Shown here piece by piece: positions 10,510 to 22,340 of a stretch of DNA of 64,000 nt; positions within the stretch are counted from its first letter, which is position 1; each line of letters opens with the position of its first letter. Below the pieces are notes generated by a model. It was not told the DNA's origin. It searched no databases and saw nothing but the letters and a program-made list of their open reading frames with translations. The DNA lies in the NCBI GenBank assembly GCA_021234155.1, contig JAJEKV010000025.1, forward strand, positions 17,477,094 to 17,541,093, given 5' to 3'. Position numbers and translations under genes: made by a program. Source of the stretch: Isoetes taiwanensis (lineage: Eukaryota; Streptophyta; Lycopodiopsida; Isoetales; Isoetaceae).

Positions 10510-10660
10510 CCATTTAAATCGCTTCACGCTGCGTGATTTAATTTGTATTACCATTGAATTAAATCGCGCCAGCGTGCTTTGATTATTTTTCGTTGTCAAC
10601 GAAATCACGCCGAAGCGATTTGGTTGACTATCTCAAATCACGCTTTGGCGCTTTGTATTG
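10510..10660. repeat. Decayed CACGCC/GGCGTG palindromes
   Basis: Four sites in AAATC...GATTT flanks have lost 1-3 bases: CACGCTGCGTGA (about 10526), CGCGCCAGCGTGC (about 10565), CACGCCGAAGCGA (about 10605), CACGCTTTGGCGC (about 10639). They precede the acceptor of the phosphatase-like exon at 10707. Confidence 0.65.
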
Positions 10661-10706
10661 TTTGTGTTATCGATCTTGCTGACCGCATACATGTTCGATG
10701 TTTCAG

Positions 10707-11341
10707 CTTCCATTGCGTTTCTAAGAAGGTTGTGGTGTTCGACCTAAACGGAGTCCTTTGCAAGGCTTTTCCAAAAATAAAGTGGCTAGAGATCGGTTTC
10801 ATCGACACCAAAGAGAATCAAACACCAAGTGGATCTATCCGCGGCCGCACTTGAAGGAGATGCTAGATGAGGCATTCAGGTTATTTCGAGTTGGTATTTG
10901 GTCATCCATGGAACTAAGGAACATCAAGGATACTTTGGAGGCACTGGAGAAAATGCGTAGACATTGGTTGACCTTTTGGGATCAGAACAAATGTGTGAAG
11001 TTCACTAATCCCAAGGATCCAACAGTGCAAGCCTATCTTCATCAAACACTTGAGTAACATGATGGACCTAACTTGGTATCGAGAATAAGGATGATATAAT
11101 CATAGTGGATGATGATGCTCTCAAATGCTTCTACAATCAAACACAGGCCCCGAATCCACCATCTTACGATCCAAAAACTTTACGACGATGATTTTCCGTG
11201 AAGTTTGTGTCTATTATGCATAATTTGGCTATGGGGATGACGGTGGGTGAAGTGTTAGATTCATACTCAGAACTGGATAGAACGGCTGACATGGAACCAC
11301 ACCTTGTTAAATACGTGGAAAAACATGGATTGATCCCTTAA
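10707..11341 (+). pseudogene. FCP1-like/NIF-type HAD phosphatase, broken
   Basis: After a TTTCAG acceptor the sequence encodes KKVVVFDLNGVLCKAF, the DxDG-type motif I of plant FCP1-like HAD phosphatases in the DLNG form. After a one-base shift at a CCAAAAATAAAG run it continues with YPRPHLKEMLDEAF, FRVGIWSSMELRNI (motif II, S-S) and WDQNKC, all typical of the family. After TAA near 11055 another frame gives IIIVDDDALKCFYNQ (motif III region) and PNPPSYDP. A further frame change leads to a 48-codon tail ending at TAA 11339-11341. Motif I carries Asn at the second acid position, as is common in plant members, so phosphatase activity is uncertain even for the family. At least three disruptions make this a pseudogene unless they are consensus errors. 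Confidence 0.65.
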
Positions 11342-11659
11342 TGTTTTATTGGAATATATGATATTTTTGTATGATATTTGTGCCATGTATCGATAATTTC
11401 GAGTCTGGAATTGCCTCGCAAATAATGCAATGTGTTATTATCAAACCTAATATTATCATCTAAATGCTCTTCAATTTTGGTCTCATCTATGTTAGCAACT
11501 TGCTCTTCATTTTTCATATTTCAATTCGCATATGAAACGTCACACGTGAATCGCAACCTTATGTTATTTTTGAAGTCCAAAAAAAAAGATTAAAAAAAAC
11601 AAAAACCCCCTAGAAGACAACAGCAGGTTGGCGTGATTTTGGAGTTGACATAATCCCAA
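11342..11659. other. Spacer between phosphatase pseudogene and retrotransposon
   Basis: AT-rich, with an A8 and an A6 tract at about 11579-11600. No gene pattern. The gypsy homology begins near 11680, so the 5' break of the element lies here. Confidence 0.4.
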
Positions 11660-11689
11660 TTTAATTGGATGATGGTTAAGATCCCTTGA

Positions 11690-13231
11690 GACGAGAACAC
11701 ATTGTAACACCATATCAACTCTTTCGAGTGGGTATGGCAAGAAAATTGAGGAGACTTTGCCATCTGATGGTGATTTCAAGGAGGTATGGGCAAGCCTCTC
11801 TAAGGAGGATAGAACAGATAAGGAACAGGAAGCCTTCAAACATTATAGGAAGGAAGGCAACCTGTTGTACCATAAAGATAAGTTGTGTGTGCCCGAATCG
11901 TCAGGTGTAAGGAAGTTAATTCTTCATGACACACACAACAGCCCAATAGCAGGGCATGCGGGTTTATGAAGATGTATTTCAAGATTCGAAGTAGCTATTT
12001 CTGGCCGAGAATGAAGAAACAGATAGCCAGATATATTCGGGAATGCCAATTGTGCCAGCAGACCAAGGCAGAGCAGCTTCGAATTCCGGGAGCCTTGGAA
12101 CGTTTAGCAGTGTCGAATGCAAAATGGGAAGTGGTAAGCATAGATTTTATTTTAGGACTTCCTAGAACTCTACGAGGCAAAGATGCACTAATGGTGGTCG
12201 TAGATAAATTATCTAAGATGGCACACTTCGTGCCTTGCAAAACTATGGACACAGCCTTAGACACTGACGTTCTATTTGTAAAGGAGATTTTCAGACTCCA
12301 CGGCATGCCTCGAGAGATAATATCAGACATGGATTCCAAGTTCATGAGTGCATTCTGGTAGGATCATTTTGCCACGATCTAGACCAAGCTCTCGATGAGC
12401 ACGGCTTACCATCCTCAGACGGATGGCCAGACGGAGCGGACGAATCGCATCATCGAAGATATGGTCAGAAGTTATGTGTGGAATAAGCAATCCAAGTGGG
12501 ATGATTACATCCACTTGGTATAATTTAACTACAACAGTACGAAGCAGGAGTCATCCCAGATGTCTCCCTTCATGATCAATTACGGGTACCAGTGCCTAAC
12601 CCCAGATACTTGGCACAATCCTGTGTCAAAGGTAGAAGTATCCCAGCAAATGCTAGGAGATATGCAGCAACTGGTGGAAGAAGTAAGGGGTTACCTATTA
12701 GCAGCAAGAAGTCGGCAGAAGAGTGTAGCCGACAGGCACAGGACCATAAGGGAGTTCAAGGTAGGCGACAACGTGTGGTTGAAGATCAAGGTAAAGCAAG
12801 CTAAGCTTCGCATAGGGAATTGCAAGAAGCTTGCCCCTAGGTGGGCCGGTCCGTTCAAGATCTTGGAAAGAGTGGGCTCTCAGGCCTACAAGTTGGATTT
12901 CCCGGCGCACCTCAAAGTCCACAAAGTCTTCCATGTAAGTTTATTGAAAAGGCACAACCCAAACCCTGAGGAGGTTTTGGATACTCCAACTTTGTTGGAA
13001 ATGACGGAGGAGGAAGTTGAAATTGTGCTTGAGTTACTTCTTGATAAGTCATTCAAGAAGACTAGGAGATCTCAGTTCCTCCAGTATTTGGTCAAGTGGA
13101 AACACTTGCCCATGGAAGACGCGACATGGGTATTGAAGTATGATTTGGAGAAGCAATACCCAGAGTTCATGAAGGAGTTTGATGGGCGAGTCGTCTCTGA
13201 CTTGGTCGACCCCGACTTGCCAGAAGGTTAG
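11690..13231 (+). pseudogene. Integrase with C-terminal chromodomain (gypsy pol remnant)
   Basis: An HHCC zinc finger is visible (HDTHNSPIAGHAG ... CQLCQQ), then the catalytic core with D in VSIDFILGLP, D in IISDMDSKF and E in QTERTNRIIED, i.e. the DDE triad, with Met where most relatives have Arg. A GPY/F-like module follows (RWAGPFKILERVGSQAYKL, KVFHVSLLKRH), then a chromodomain (FLQYLVKWKHLP.EDATW). Stops or shifts occur near 11969, at 12358-12360 (TAG), about 12379 (TAG) and about 12521 (TAA); the last 223 codons (12560-13231) are open. Confidence 0.85.
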
Positions 13232-13311
13232 CTTAGTATGTTTCTTAGTTAGCCTTAGCTCTGGCAAATGTATTCTAGCTAGTGGAATGCATATGCCAGA
13301 ATCTTGGAACG

Positions 13312-13720
13312 TGTAGGCGATGATGAGATACGCCTTTAAGGCATTCTCTAGGCCAACATGCACCAAGAGGTGTGCATGACCAATAAGGTCATGCGAGAGA
13401 GGAAGTGAGGCATGGTGGGCGATGATGGGACATCTGTCGGATGCTCTCTATGCCACGATGCGGGGCTCGCACACCTGACCATAGGGGGGTCATGGTGAAG
13501 GTCAAAGTGATCATGCGCGATGATGGGATCGTGAGACGTTCCCTAGCTTGAAACCCTTGGGGCATGATGCACTGGAAGTACTCGGCACCGGGTAACCGAG
13601 TACAAGGTAGCACTTGATCATGGGCAATGATAGGATCATCTTAAATGGTCCTTAAGCTCAAATCCGAAAGGGCCATGATCGAGTGCAAGGTAGTAGGGTA
13701 ACCTTGAGCTAGTAGTTCGG
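13312..13720. repeat. Degenerate ~100-bp tandem units in the element's 3' untranslated region
   Basis: The phrase GGCGATGATGGGA, with a following block of C/T-rich and CATGATG words, recurs at about 13319, 13413, 13520 and 13624. Spacing is 94-107 bp with heavy divergence. It lies between the chromodomain stop and the polypurine tract. Confidence 0.55.
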
Positions 13721-14098
13721 CTCAAGGAGGTAGGTAAGGGGGGTGGTCCCCTAAAACCACAAATTTATTGATTAAACTAACGTAATGTGCTACTCGTGCA
13801 GGCAAGTGAGAAGCGAGCATCGAGGAGGGGCGCATTACGAGAAGATGGGGGAACCATGATTTAGATTTAAATTATGAACCCTAACAACTCTTATAGTAAT
13901 GTTTTGATTTATTATAGGGAGTAACCTTGTTAAGGCTATATAATTTTGTATAAGTACAAATATAGCCTAAATTTTGACAATTAACTGCTTAATAGGAAGT
14001 TGATCGTTTAAATTAAATTAAAGTTGCATACTTATGTTGTTTTGCAGGGATAGTTTAGGTTCGTCACCTTAGCGCAATGCTGAGGACAGCATTGTCCT

Positions 14099-15736
14099 AA
14101 GGGGGGGAGAATGTGACGTTCCAGGGGAATATACGCCATAAATACGTATATTCCTGGACCCGTTACTATACAAGTCTACTTTTGTAGCCTTGTATACCTT
14201 AGAAAGTGGTAATGGGTGCACATCTAAGTTAAATGCTTAACTTAGATAACCTTAGGATGGCCTTATCCTATTGGGCAAACCGCCACACAGCCCCACCCCA
14301 TTGGTGCCACGTGGCATCCCATGTGAACCCTAACCTATATTGGCCCAAACCCTAACCCTAGACCTCTTTTCCTGACTCTAGCACCTGAACACTCATCTGC
14401 GTGCTCGATTCGAGCATCATTCGTCGTAGCATAGCCTGGTGCAGCAACCCCCGAAGTGTGTGCACGATCTTGGAGGGAGCACGGCTTCGACCACATCAAG
14501 GAGCATGGAGACGCCAGGAATGGGAGGAAGTGCTTCTGGAGCAGGTAGGTGGAGTAGAGTTCATAGTAGTTCATCTGGAAGTTACACTCCAGATGGGTCT
14601 GTATGTTGTATCTAGAGTAGAGCCATCCTAGAACCCTTGCTGAACATCTTGAACCCTAATCAAGGAACCCTAACTGTAAGTTAGATATGTATGATTAGGT
14701 TAAGATGTTCTTATGATGTTTACCATGATATGATGAGATGTGATGATGGTTGATCATGTTTGCTCCTCTTGTATTGGGAAGGGGGGTAGAGACCTAGTAG
14801 CCTTACTTAGTAATGCTCCTAGTTAGACCCTTTAGTTCCTATTATTATGCGGCCTGTGCATAGGAACCCACCGGGCTATGGGAGCTATGATGTGACTCAA
14901 AGACTACACAACGGGCTAGAGGCATGCGAGGGAGGATCCCCGCCGAAGTGGCTACTGGGGATCCCATAGTGGGCTAGGCTTATGGTCGGTCACTTCATGT
15001 GGGCCGGGCATGGGACCGACACCTCCTGGGGCAATGGTGTCGCCCTGCCTCTCAAGAGTTGCAAGTGTTGGCTTGGCTCTTGTTTCGGGAGGTTAAGTCG
15101 GGAAGAATCGCGTGTGTCACCACGACTCTCTAGCTGCCCGTGGAACCTCTAGACCCCGGAAGGGAGATGCAACCCTTCCCGCCTCGAGGACCGTGGAGAT
15201 GCAACCCGGAGTAGTCCCGGATGGGTGATACCATGGGATCACAGATCCCAAGGCTAGAGTCATGCCGTGAGCTTGATCTAGCCCATCCGCAAAAGTATGC
15301 ACGGTGAGGGGCGGATGGAGTGGTCAACCCTAGCCATTGTCTATAGCCAGCCCCACCATTGTTATGACTCGGTGCCGCTTCTATCTTGAGGCCTATCCAA
15401 ATCGGTCGACCTCCTTATGAGCCTCCGAGCCACGGGTAGGAGCTCTCATGTTTTATGGCATATGATTATCTTCTTTGCAGTTATGGATATGTGGATGAGC
15501 TACCCTTCGAGGTAGTATGATATATTATTATTGCTAGTTCTGACGATGTTTATGCTTCCGATGTGATAGGAGCCCATAGGGGAAGGGCGCGCAAGACACC
15601 TTCGTGTCCCCTTCCCGTACTACTGGTGATCCCAGAGTGCGGGATAAATGGAGGGCCCGTGCGGTCGACGGACCGGATGGGGGATTTCCTACGGAATGTA
15701 CGGCTGGGAGCCGTATATTTAGTAGGGAGCGTCACA
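14099..15736 (+). repeat. Polypurine tract and 3' LTR (1,625 bp)
   Basis: A purine tract AAGGGGGGGAGAA (14099-14111) abuts TGTGACG at 14112. The LTR runs to CGTCACA at 15736, so the ends form a 7-bp inverted repeat beginning TG and ending CA. No second copy is in the window. The five bases after it are AGATA, but no target duplication can be tested because the 5' end is missing. Confidence 0.8.
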
Positions 15737-15789
15737 AGATAGAGGTGTCATGATGCCACAGATCAATATTATTATGACTGAGAGATTTG

Positions 15790-16200
15790 GAGACATTATT
15801 CCATGCAGAGATAAGATTTCTCATGGGGCGGGTGTATTGGCACAGGGTTTGATATCCACAAAGGCAAAGGAAGGTAATTGATGATGAAGAGAAGGGTGCC
15901 CTTTGATAAGACTTTTTTGAAGCCAATAATTAATAAAGATAGAGGCTGGATTTTGTTGATTGTGTTCCAATTGAATTTACTAGCAAGAACATAAGCTTGA
16001 AAAAGAAGATTTTTGCAGCCAAGCCTACCTTGAGATCTTCTTTTGGTAATAGTATGCCAATTAACCATGTGGTTCTTACCCCAGATAAATCCACTAATAA
16101 TTTTCTCAATCTGAAAATAGGTCTTTGGTATGGAATATTCCATTGTAGAAAGACAAACTTCATTTTGGTTCATCTCTATTCTTTTCCCCCAAATTCTTAG
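15790..16200 (-). mobile_element. LINE (L1-type) fragment, region after reverse transcriptase
   Basis: The minus strand encodes IEKIISGFIWGKN, HMVNWHTITKRRSQGRLGCK, then NLLFQAYVLASKFNW. This is the conserved segment downstream of RT in plant L1-like ORF2 (...FLWG....W......P...GGLG..N....N.A...K..W). The fragment lacks RT and endonuclease and abuts the gypsy LTR. Confidence 0.7.
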
Positions 16201-19200
16201 ATACAGAGACCACCTTGAGAAGTATCAGAGATGGAAGGTGCATTTTGCACGCTAATTGAAAATCTTCTTTGACCACAACTAGCAATGGGCAAGTCAGAAC
16301 TGTAGGTACATGTTTTAATGATATACCTAGCAGAGGTTTTGGCTCAAGATCAATTTTATTTGCCAGAACATGCCCACTTTCTTCCTTATTTTAACCTTTG
16401 TTCTTGTCTTGATACTGATAGGGTCTATATGCAGATGGATGTGTGCTATCCGTAGAAAACTAGAAAGTTTGTATTTTTAGTCTATTAATTATACTATATT
16501 ACACTATCAAATGTAGATTACTTGAAGTTAACAAATATCAATGCAATCTACCTTCCCGCTCAATCCTGAAAATCCATTATTTCTAAGTCTATTTGTGTCT
16601 GAAAGTAAATATCAAGTTGGAGAACTGCTTCGTCTCGTTCTATTTCTGAGGATGTCTGCAAAACGAAGTGATCCTAGAACATAGATAAAAATGCAAAATT
16701 ATTTGGCATCCACTCTTTTTACATTTTATGCCATCGTACTCAGAGCTTGCTGTATATGAGACAAAATACTTAATCATATTACGGTTGATTCCTGTTGACT
16801 ATGTGTAGATAAATAGATAATACTTTTTCTAAAATAAGAGAAAAGTCAGCACTTTCTGAATAGAAAAGGATTTTACATACTAGTAATTCCAATATGCTTC
16901 CATCGTATACCTAGGACATGATATACCTAAGATACTAGTGGAGTGGCTTATTCCAGATGCACAAGGGTCTTAAGTCTTGGATGCTCTGATATAATCTGTG
17001 ACGAACAATTCTTGAAGCTTTTTCCGTTCTTCATTCTTCCCCTTCTTCATAAGACGCCCCAAAAATAAACCCCGCTTTGCGTTTAAGGCTTGGCTAAACC
17101 TATTTGGAAAAGCAAACAAAGGGAGGGTATTTATCAATGCACAAGGCAATAAATGATGAAGTGCAAAAGATAAATAGAATAGATTAGAATAGAATAGAAT
17201 AGAAAGATAGATAAAGCAACAAACATTTCTTGACGGGAAAGTCCATCTAGAAGAGCAAAACATTGATTGAAGCAACGCGGTACATGATATGAAGAATGGG
17301 TTAGATTGGCAACCTATAAGCAGGCATTTCTGAAGCTCCTTCTCAAGCCACTGCAATCTCTTCACCAGCAACGCCGCTTCGGGGAGGAAAAAAAAAACTG
17401 ATAATATCAAATCCTTTCGTGAGTTGTAGCCGCCTAACATGCAATCAAGCCCTTTGTTTCCTTCTCATCGAAGTTGCAAATGCATTCGGTTAGAGCCATA
17501 TGCCCACCAGAAAAAGAATCAAGGTACTGATACAACTTCAAGATTGAAAGGATGTGCTTCCGCTTATAGAATTGGGCAAAATTTTTGAATATGTGCAAAA
17601 CAATGTGTTTGAAAAGAATAGGATCAATAGGAGGGCAACAACTTTTAAAAACAAAGGGCGCCAGAGATGGAAAAAGGAGGATGAGCAGAAGGGCCTTGCC
17701 TTCCACCTCACTGCATTGCAAGCCTAGCCTCCTCTCGCATTATCGTTATTGTGCATGATGTTACTTTATTATGTCAAATTCGTGTTTAAATCTAGATTTG
17801 TTCTTTCTTGCTCTTGTTATTTATAATGAGACCCAGAGACAAATGTCTCGATCAATTGAATCCGACAGCCTCCCGAGACAAACGGCGACACCTGCCGTAG
17901 AAACCCTCCTGGCTGCAAACATGGCTGCCATTGCGAACAACCAGCTATCCTATTTTATCGAAGTAGATTTTGCCTAAAGAAAAACATGGCGTACAACCAC
18001 GAAAAATAGATTGCGGCCTAGAAAAAATTGAAGAGGACAAAAAAAAGGGAAAAATTACACACTGATTTACACATGTAGAGATGATATTAGCAATGGTGCC
18101 AATATATTATGTTGAGTAACGTAATATATACTCTACTAACATTATATTCACATGTTGTCTTACCATGTAAATTAACATGTGGGTTATTAAATATTACACA
18201 TGTGTGTCACATGTTAATATATCATAAGTTGCACTTACCCCCATAAATCCCATGTAATGGCATTTATAGAGAATTATAACCTTGGGACCCACTTTGCCAG
18301 CAGTGTGGGACAAACTCTAAAAGCCTAACAACTATATTTCCTGTAAAATTTAAGTTAGGCGGAAGGAGTGATATGGAGCAAGCACGGGGGAGAGGTCCAC
18401 GGCAAATGGGTTATTGGAATTATGGCAAATACTATGTGAATGTAGTCCTAATGTATCCCTAAGTGTATAGAAAGAAGGGGCATAGGATAACATAACATGT
18501 GGGTGTGAAGAACCATTGATATTTATGGAAGGGGTCGAGGCACTATCATTGGGATGATTATTGGTTGAGAAAAAATCATAGATAATGTCTCATATGATAA
18601 GTCATATAATCTAATTAAAGGCAAGGAGATATTTTGAGAAAAAAGGCAACTGCCTGCTAAAAAAGGCTAAAGTCGCAGAGAGATCTATAAATAGAACCAA
18701 AATTTTAGTTGGATATATCTCCGCAACCAGAGCTCCGATTGAGGCAACCTTTAGCTCGTTGGAACTGGCTCGGAGTCTAGTTTCCGAATTGGGATGGCAC
18801 ATCCCATAGTTCATTTGTACGAGAGAGTAATTGCCGACAACGTGACAAGGGGTCACAGATCACTGCCATAGCGACATCACAGATCTGCAATTGCTTTTAT
18901 GATGTGTGGCTACTTGGAGTAGCTAGAATATGTAGCAAAATAACAGGGGGTTATTTTTGTATTTTTATACACTTTTTAACATGGTTTTCATATGATTTGG
19001 CGATCGTATTGAATGAGCTGTACTAATTAGTACTTCTAGAGTGCGCATTGTATTTTGTTATCAAAAAATCCATGTTGTAATGGTCTACCCCCTTCATTTT
19101 CCTATTTCGTTCCCTCAGGCATGCAAAGCTCGAGCATTTTTGTATTAGGGTTTTGAACCACCTCTCTTTTCTCTCGACCTTAAAATTTTTTTTAAGGACG

Positions 19201-19892
19201 CTTCTGTGATCTCTGTTTAGGATTGGTTTCCATGATTTTTGTGTGGTGGCTTCCAGAATAAACCCCAGGGATTTTGCAGGGTTGAATTTATTACGGCATG
19301 CACACAAGTCCACGAATTTGCGGGGGGCGGACTTGGTTTGCTACTGATTGCCTTCTTTTGTTTAGGAGGTGAACCGAAAGGATTGGGGCCATTATGCAAC
19401 GCTTAACGGCACCAAAGTAGAAGCTTTTTCTCCTCGCTATGTTCCCTGCCTCAAGATACCGGATAGTGGTGTCCGATCCAGGGGTCCGTAAGGAAACATG
19501 AGCTTTTGGGATTTTGATTTCATGTGTTGTTTAGCAAGTAATTAAATGCAACGAGCTTGCTTTTTCGGTACTTTCGTGAGCTTGAAATTTTTGGGTTTTA
19601 GGTCTCTGGCAAAAAAGGGTTCTTCGCGACTTTCAAGCAGTTGAAGACCAAACTTCCTTGGTTTAGAGCTTAAAGACGATCTTGGGTGTTGATTATTAAG
19701 TAAATTGGGTACCGGCAAAAACGTCTATGGTGTGAAGCCATGGCGTAAAAAGACTTTCGTAGGTATTTTTTAGCTATTTATGACCTACATGAGCTCCACA
19801 GGCCGCTGTCTGAGCTAAGAGCATTGCTAAGAGCAGCCCATTGTGGCAGAAGATTTATCTATAGCAAAAATCAACGACTTTGTTACAGAGCT
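16201..19892. other. AT-rich stretch with short unrecognised reading frames
   Basis: Minus-strand frames at 17434-17721 and within 16970-17440 (segment LLVKRLQWLEKELQKCLL) have coding-like composition but no recognised domain. A plus-strand frame from ATG 17844 to TAA 17977 (44 codons) is also unassigned. At 18060-18240 several ACATGT/TAACATGTG words form weak palindromes. Nothing else can be supported. Confidence 0.35.
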
Positions 19893-20190
19893 ATGGCAAG
19901 TTTTCCTGCGCAAAAGCAAGATCGCCCGGCCCGTGAAGAGCACCCTATGGATCCTCATCCTCGTTTCTCGCCCGCATACAGAGGCCCTCGATAAACTCAA
20001 GATCCGCTTGGTTTTTTTCAGGATCGTGTGGCTCTGATCACAGGTGGAGATTCTGGCATTGGCAGGGCCGTTGCTCACATGTTTTCTCAAGAAGGTGCCA
20101 CTGTTGCTATCACTTATGTCCCTCAGAGAGAAGAAAAGGATGCTGAAGAAACTGAAACTGAAACTGATTGCTATGCCGAAACTGGTTGCT
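19893..20190 (+). pseudogene. Short-chain dehydrogenase (glucose/ribitol dehydrogenase-like) N-terminal fragment
   Basis: From ATG 19893 the sequence encodes MASFPAQKQDRPAREEHPMD and then PHPRFSPAYRG. After a disturbed stretch it encodes [20 protein letters not shown] followed by [20 protein letters not shown]. The [10 protein letters not shown] cofactor motif and the EEKDAEET run are characteristic of plant NADPH-dependent aldehyde reductases annotated as glucose/ribitol dehydrogenase homologues. The join falls where TTTTTTTCAG precedes GATCGTG, suggesting a mostly deleted intron after DKLK. The rest of the enzyme (YxxxK site) is absent, so it is a gene fragment. Confidence 0.7.
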
Positions 20191-20356
20191 AGACTTTCCT
20201 TCTACTTCTGGTACTTTTCTCAGATCTGGTTTTCTCAGTTTTATCTCATTATTTGCAAAAACAAGGACGATGCGAGGCTCTCCAAGGGCGCATGCATTTT
20301 ATGCGTCTCCAAAGCAATCAAAGTGTTGATATTCGAGCAAAAATCTATGTCTGGCT

Positions 20357-20440
20357 ATGTTCCTGAGTGCTGAGTTTGGAAACTTAAGCAGCCTTGTGGA
20401 AATTAGGTTGAGTGCCAACATGCTTAATGGTAAGATATCC
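20357..20440 (+). pseudogene. Leucine-rich-repeat fragment
   Basis: One frame encodes EFGNLSSLVEIRLSANMLNG, a single canonical plant LRR (xxLxxLxxLxLSxNxLxGxIP), then loses the pattern. It looks like a scrap of an LRR receptor kinase 170 bp after the SDR scrap. Confidence 0.5.
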
Positions 20441-20699
20441 CGGGTGTTTACGCACCTAAGACATCCGGGTTACCGTATTTTCTCAATGGATTTGTTCCCA
20501 AAGGGTAATCTTTGCATCAAACATCCCCGCACGATAGGTATGACTACATTGTGGAGCAAGAGCGGCTGCATTCTGGCAGTAAAGTAAGAGCATTTTAGCT
20601 TCAAGCACGAACAGGTACTTATTTTTTTGTGGAGAACTTTATGCATTCTTTTTTTAAAGGGAGTCATTTGAACAAAGAATGGCATTCATCTCTTTTTAG

Positions 20700-20876
<177 letters not shown>

Positions 20877-21349
20877 TGATGCAAATGCTAGTTATCATCC
20901 GGATTATTGTTGCCATTACTTTTCTATTTGTATTTCCTCTTTATGAGATTAAACATGTTCTACATATGCGCCATATGGTTACGAACGCTTGCCATGGTAC
21001 AAGACTTGTTGTAACAGCATCGGATCCAGTTTCTTTCTTATCCGATCTTATAGCGAGCAACGGTTTGAAAATTCGTCCACTATGGCGGGCCGGGAACAAA
21101 TGCAACACATATCTGAACCTGGTTTGTATTCTCTTCCTCCATCTCTTATTCCGTTGTTTATTTGTAGCATCACGGGTTATCCAGGCTTAGTGTAAGACTC
21201 ATGCAAGACTGCCATAACATGATTCTTTAGATGAAAAAATTGCAATCTTGGCACCTTAAGAAGAGGTGCCATTATGATTTTAAATCGTATTTTCCTCTTT
21301 GATCCTATGAATATTTTTGATCTACACAAATGCCAATGCTAGTTATGAC

Positions 21350-21410
21350 TCTAAACTTGTATATTGTGGGTTGAAGATGATATTGTGGGTTGTATATTGT
21401 GGGTTGCGCT
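21350..21410. repeat. Short tandem repeat of TATATTGTGGGTTG
   Basis: Three copies of (T)ATATTGTGGGTTG occur in close succession with a short AAGATGA insertion between the first two. Confidence 0.6.
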
Positions 21411-21530
21411 AAATTCTTGTATTGTATAATATTATACATTGGTATGAATATTATATATCTAATTCTATGCAATGTTTTCGTTTCCATAATTTGAGCACCT
21501 CTACCATCCTTAAGGCCCCGAAGGGGCCAA

Positions 21531-22009
21531 AAAATTTTTTAGTTAACAGAAACCATTAACACAAAACTAACATTATTAACACAACCATTGCATTTGACAC
21601 ATTTAAATTAAAATCCCCCTTAAACCCCCTTTGGTTTGGGTGCATATTCACACGGGGGGTTACTTCGGGCAACGAGAGCTGTCGGATGGGCATATTTGCC
21701 CTTTATTCCAAAATCTGGACCGTACATAGCGATCCTCGTTTGTGGGGTATGCATGTACAAGTTTTTGTATACTGTATATTAAGGTTTGCAAAATACTATA
21801 AGGTTTGAGAGAATGTACTTAATGGTGTTAATTTTGTACATGTATTGTAAATTTTTTGAGGCTCTCGCTGCCCTACGTAACCCCCCGTGTGAATATGCAC
21901 CCAAACCAAAGGGGGTTTAAGGGGGATTTTAATTTAAATGTGTCAAATGCAATGGTTGTGTTAATAATGTTAGTTTTGTGTTAATGGTTTCTGTTAACTA
22001 AAAAATTTT
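21531..22009. mobile_element. Foldback/MITE-like inverted repeat element
   Basis: Left arm 21531-21663 and right arm 21877-22009 are near-perfect reverse complements over about 133 bp (e.g. TTTGGTTTGGGTGCATATTC against GAATATGCACCCAAACCAAA). A weaker 20-bp continuation (TTCGGGCAACGAGAG against CTCTCGCTGCCCTAC) shortens the loop to under 200 bp. The loop has no coding pattern. The outer edges diverge into different GGGG-rich words, so target duplications are not clear. Confidence 0.8.
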
Positions 22010-22241
22010 AAGGGGGATTAAGGGGGATTTTAGTCTGGAAGGCAGCCAGATGCTAGAACTTTGTATTTGCCATAGCCCTTGTATTTTGCCGTAACCCAGT
22101 GGATCCAGTTGGGTGGTTAATGGTGCTGCCATATAACTTGTGCATGAATAAAGTTTCTCTAATCTAGTGTTCTATTATTTTATTGTGGTTCTATGATTCT
22201 GTGTTGTTACAACAACTCAAATATACATGAATCGTATCAAG

Positions 22242-22253
22242 TAGTATCAGAGC
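22242..22253 (+). promoter_or_regulatory. Copia-like primer binding site (tRNA-iMet type)
   Basis: TAGTATCAGAGC matches the plant copia consensus TGGTATCAGAGC, complementary to initiator methionyl-tRNA, at 11 of 12 positions. It follows an AT-rich stretch resembling an LTR 3' end and precedes ACCATGGGCACC, a possible leader/start. No copia domains were found after it. Confidence 0.45.
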
Positions 22254-22340
22254 GGAGTTTTGCGATTCTTTTGGGAACCATGGGCACCAGTGGAATTTGG
22301 ATTCACTAATCTGTAAGAGGAATTAAAGAAGTCAGAAACG

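Larger units (their letters stand above)
11660..15736 (+). mobile_element. Ty3/gypsy chromovirus-like retrotransposon, 5'-truncated
   Basis: The element retains the end of the RNase H-integrase linker, integrase, a chromodomain, a polypurine tract and one LTR. Gag, protease, reverse transcriptase and the 5' LTR are absent from the window. The frame is interrupted by several stops, so it cannot be autonomous. Domain order RT(lost)-INT-chromodomain marks the plant chromovirus branch of Ty3/gypsy. Confidence 0.85.

Noticed and set aside
18611-18856. 81-codon minus-strand frame
   Set aside because: It has some repeat-like wording but I could not link it to a known protein or element with confidence.
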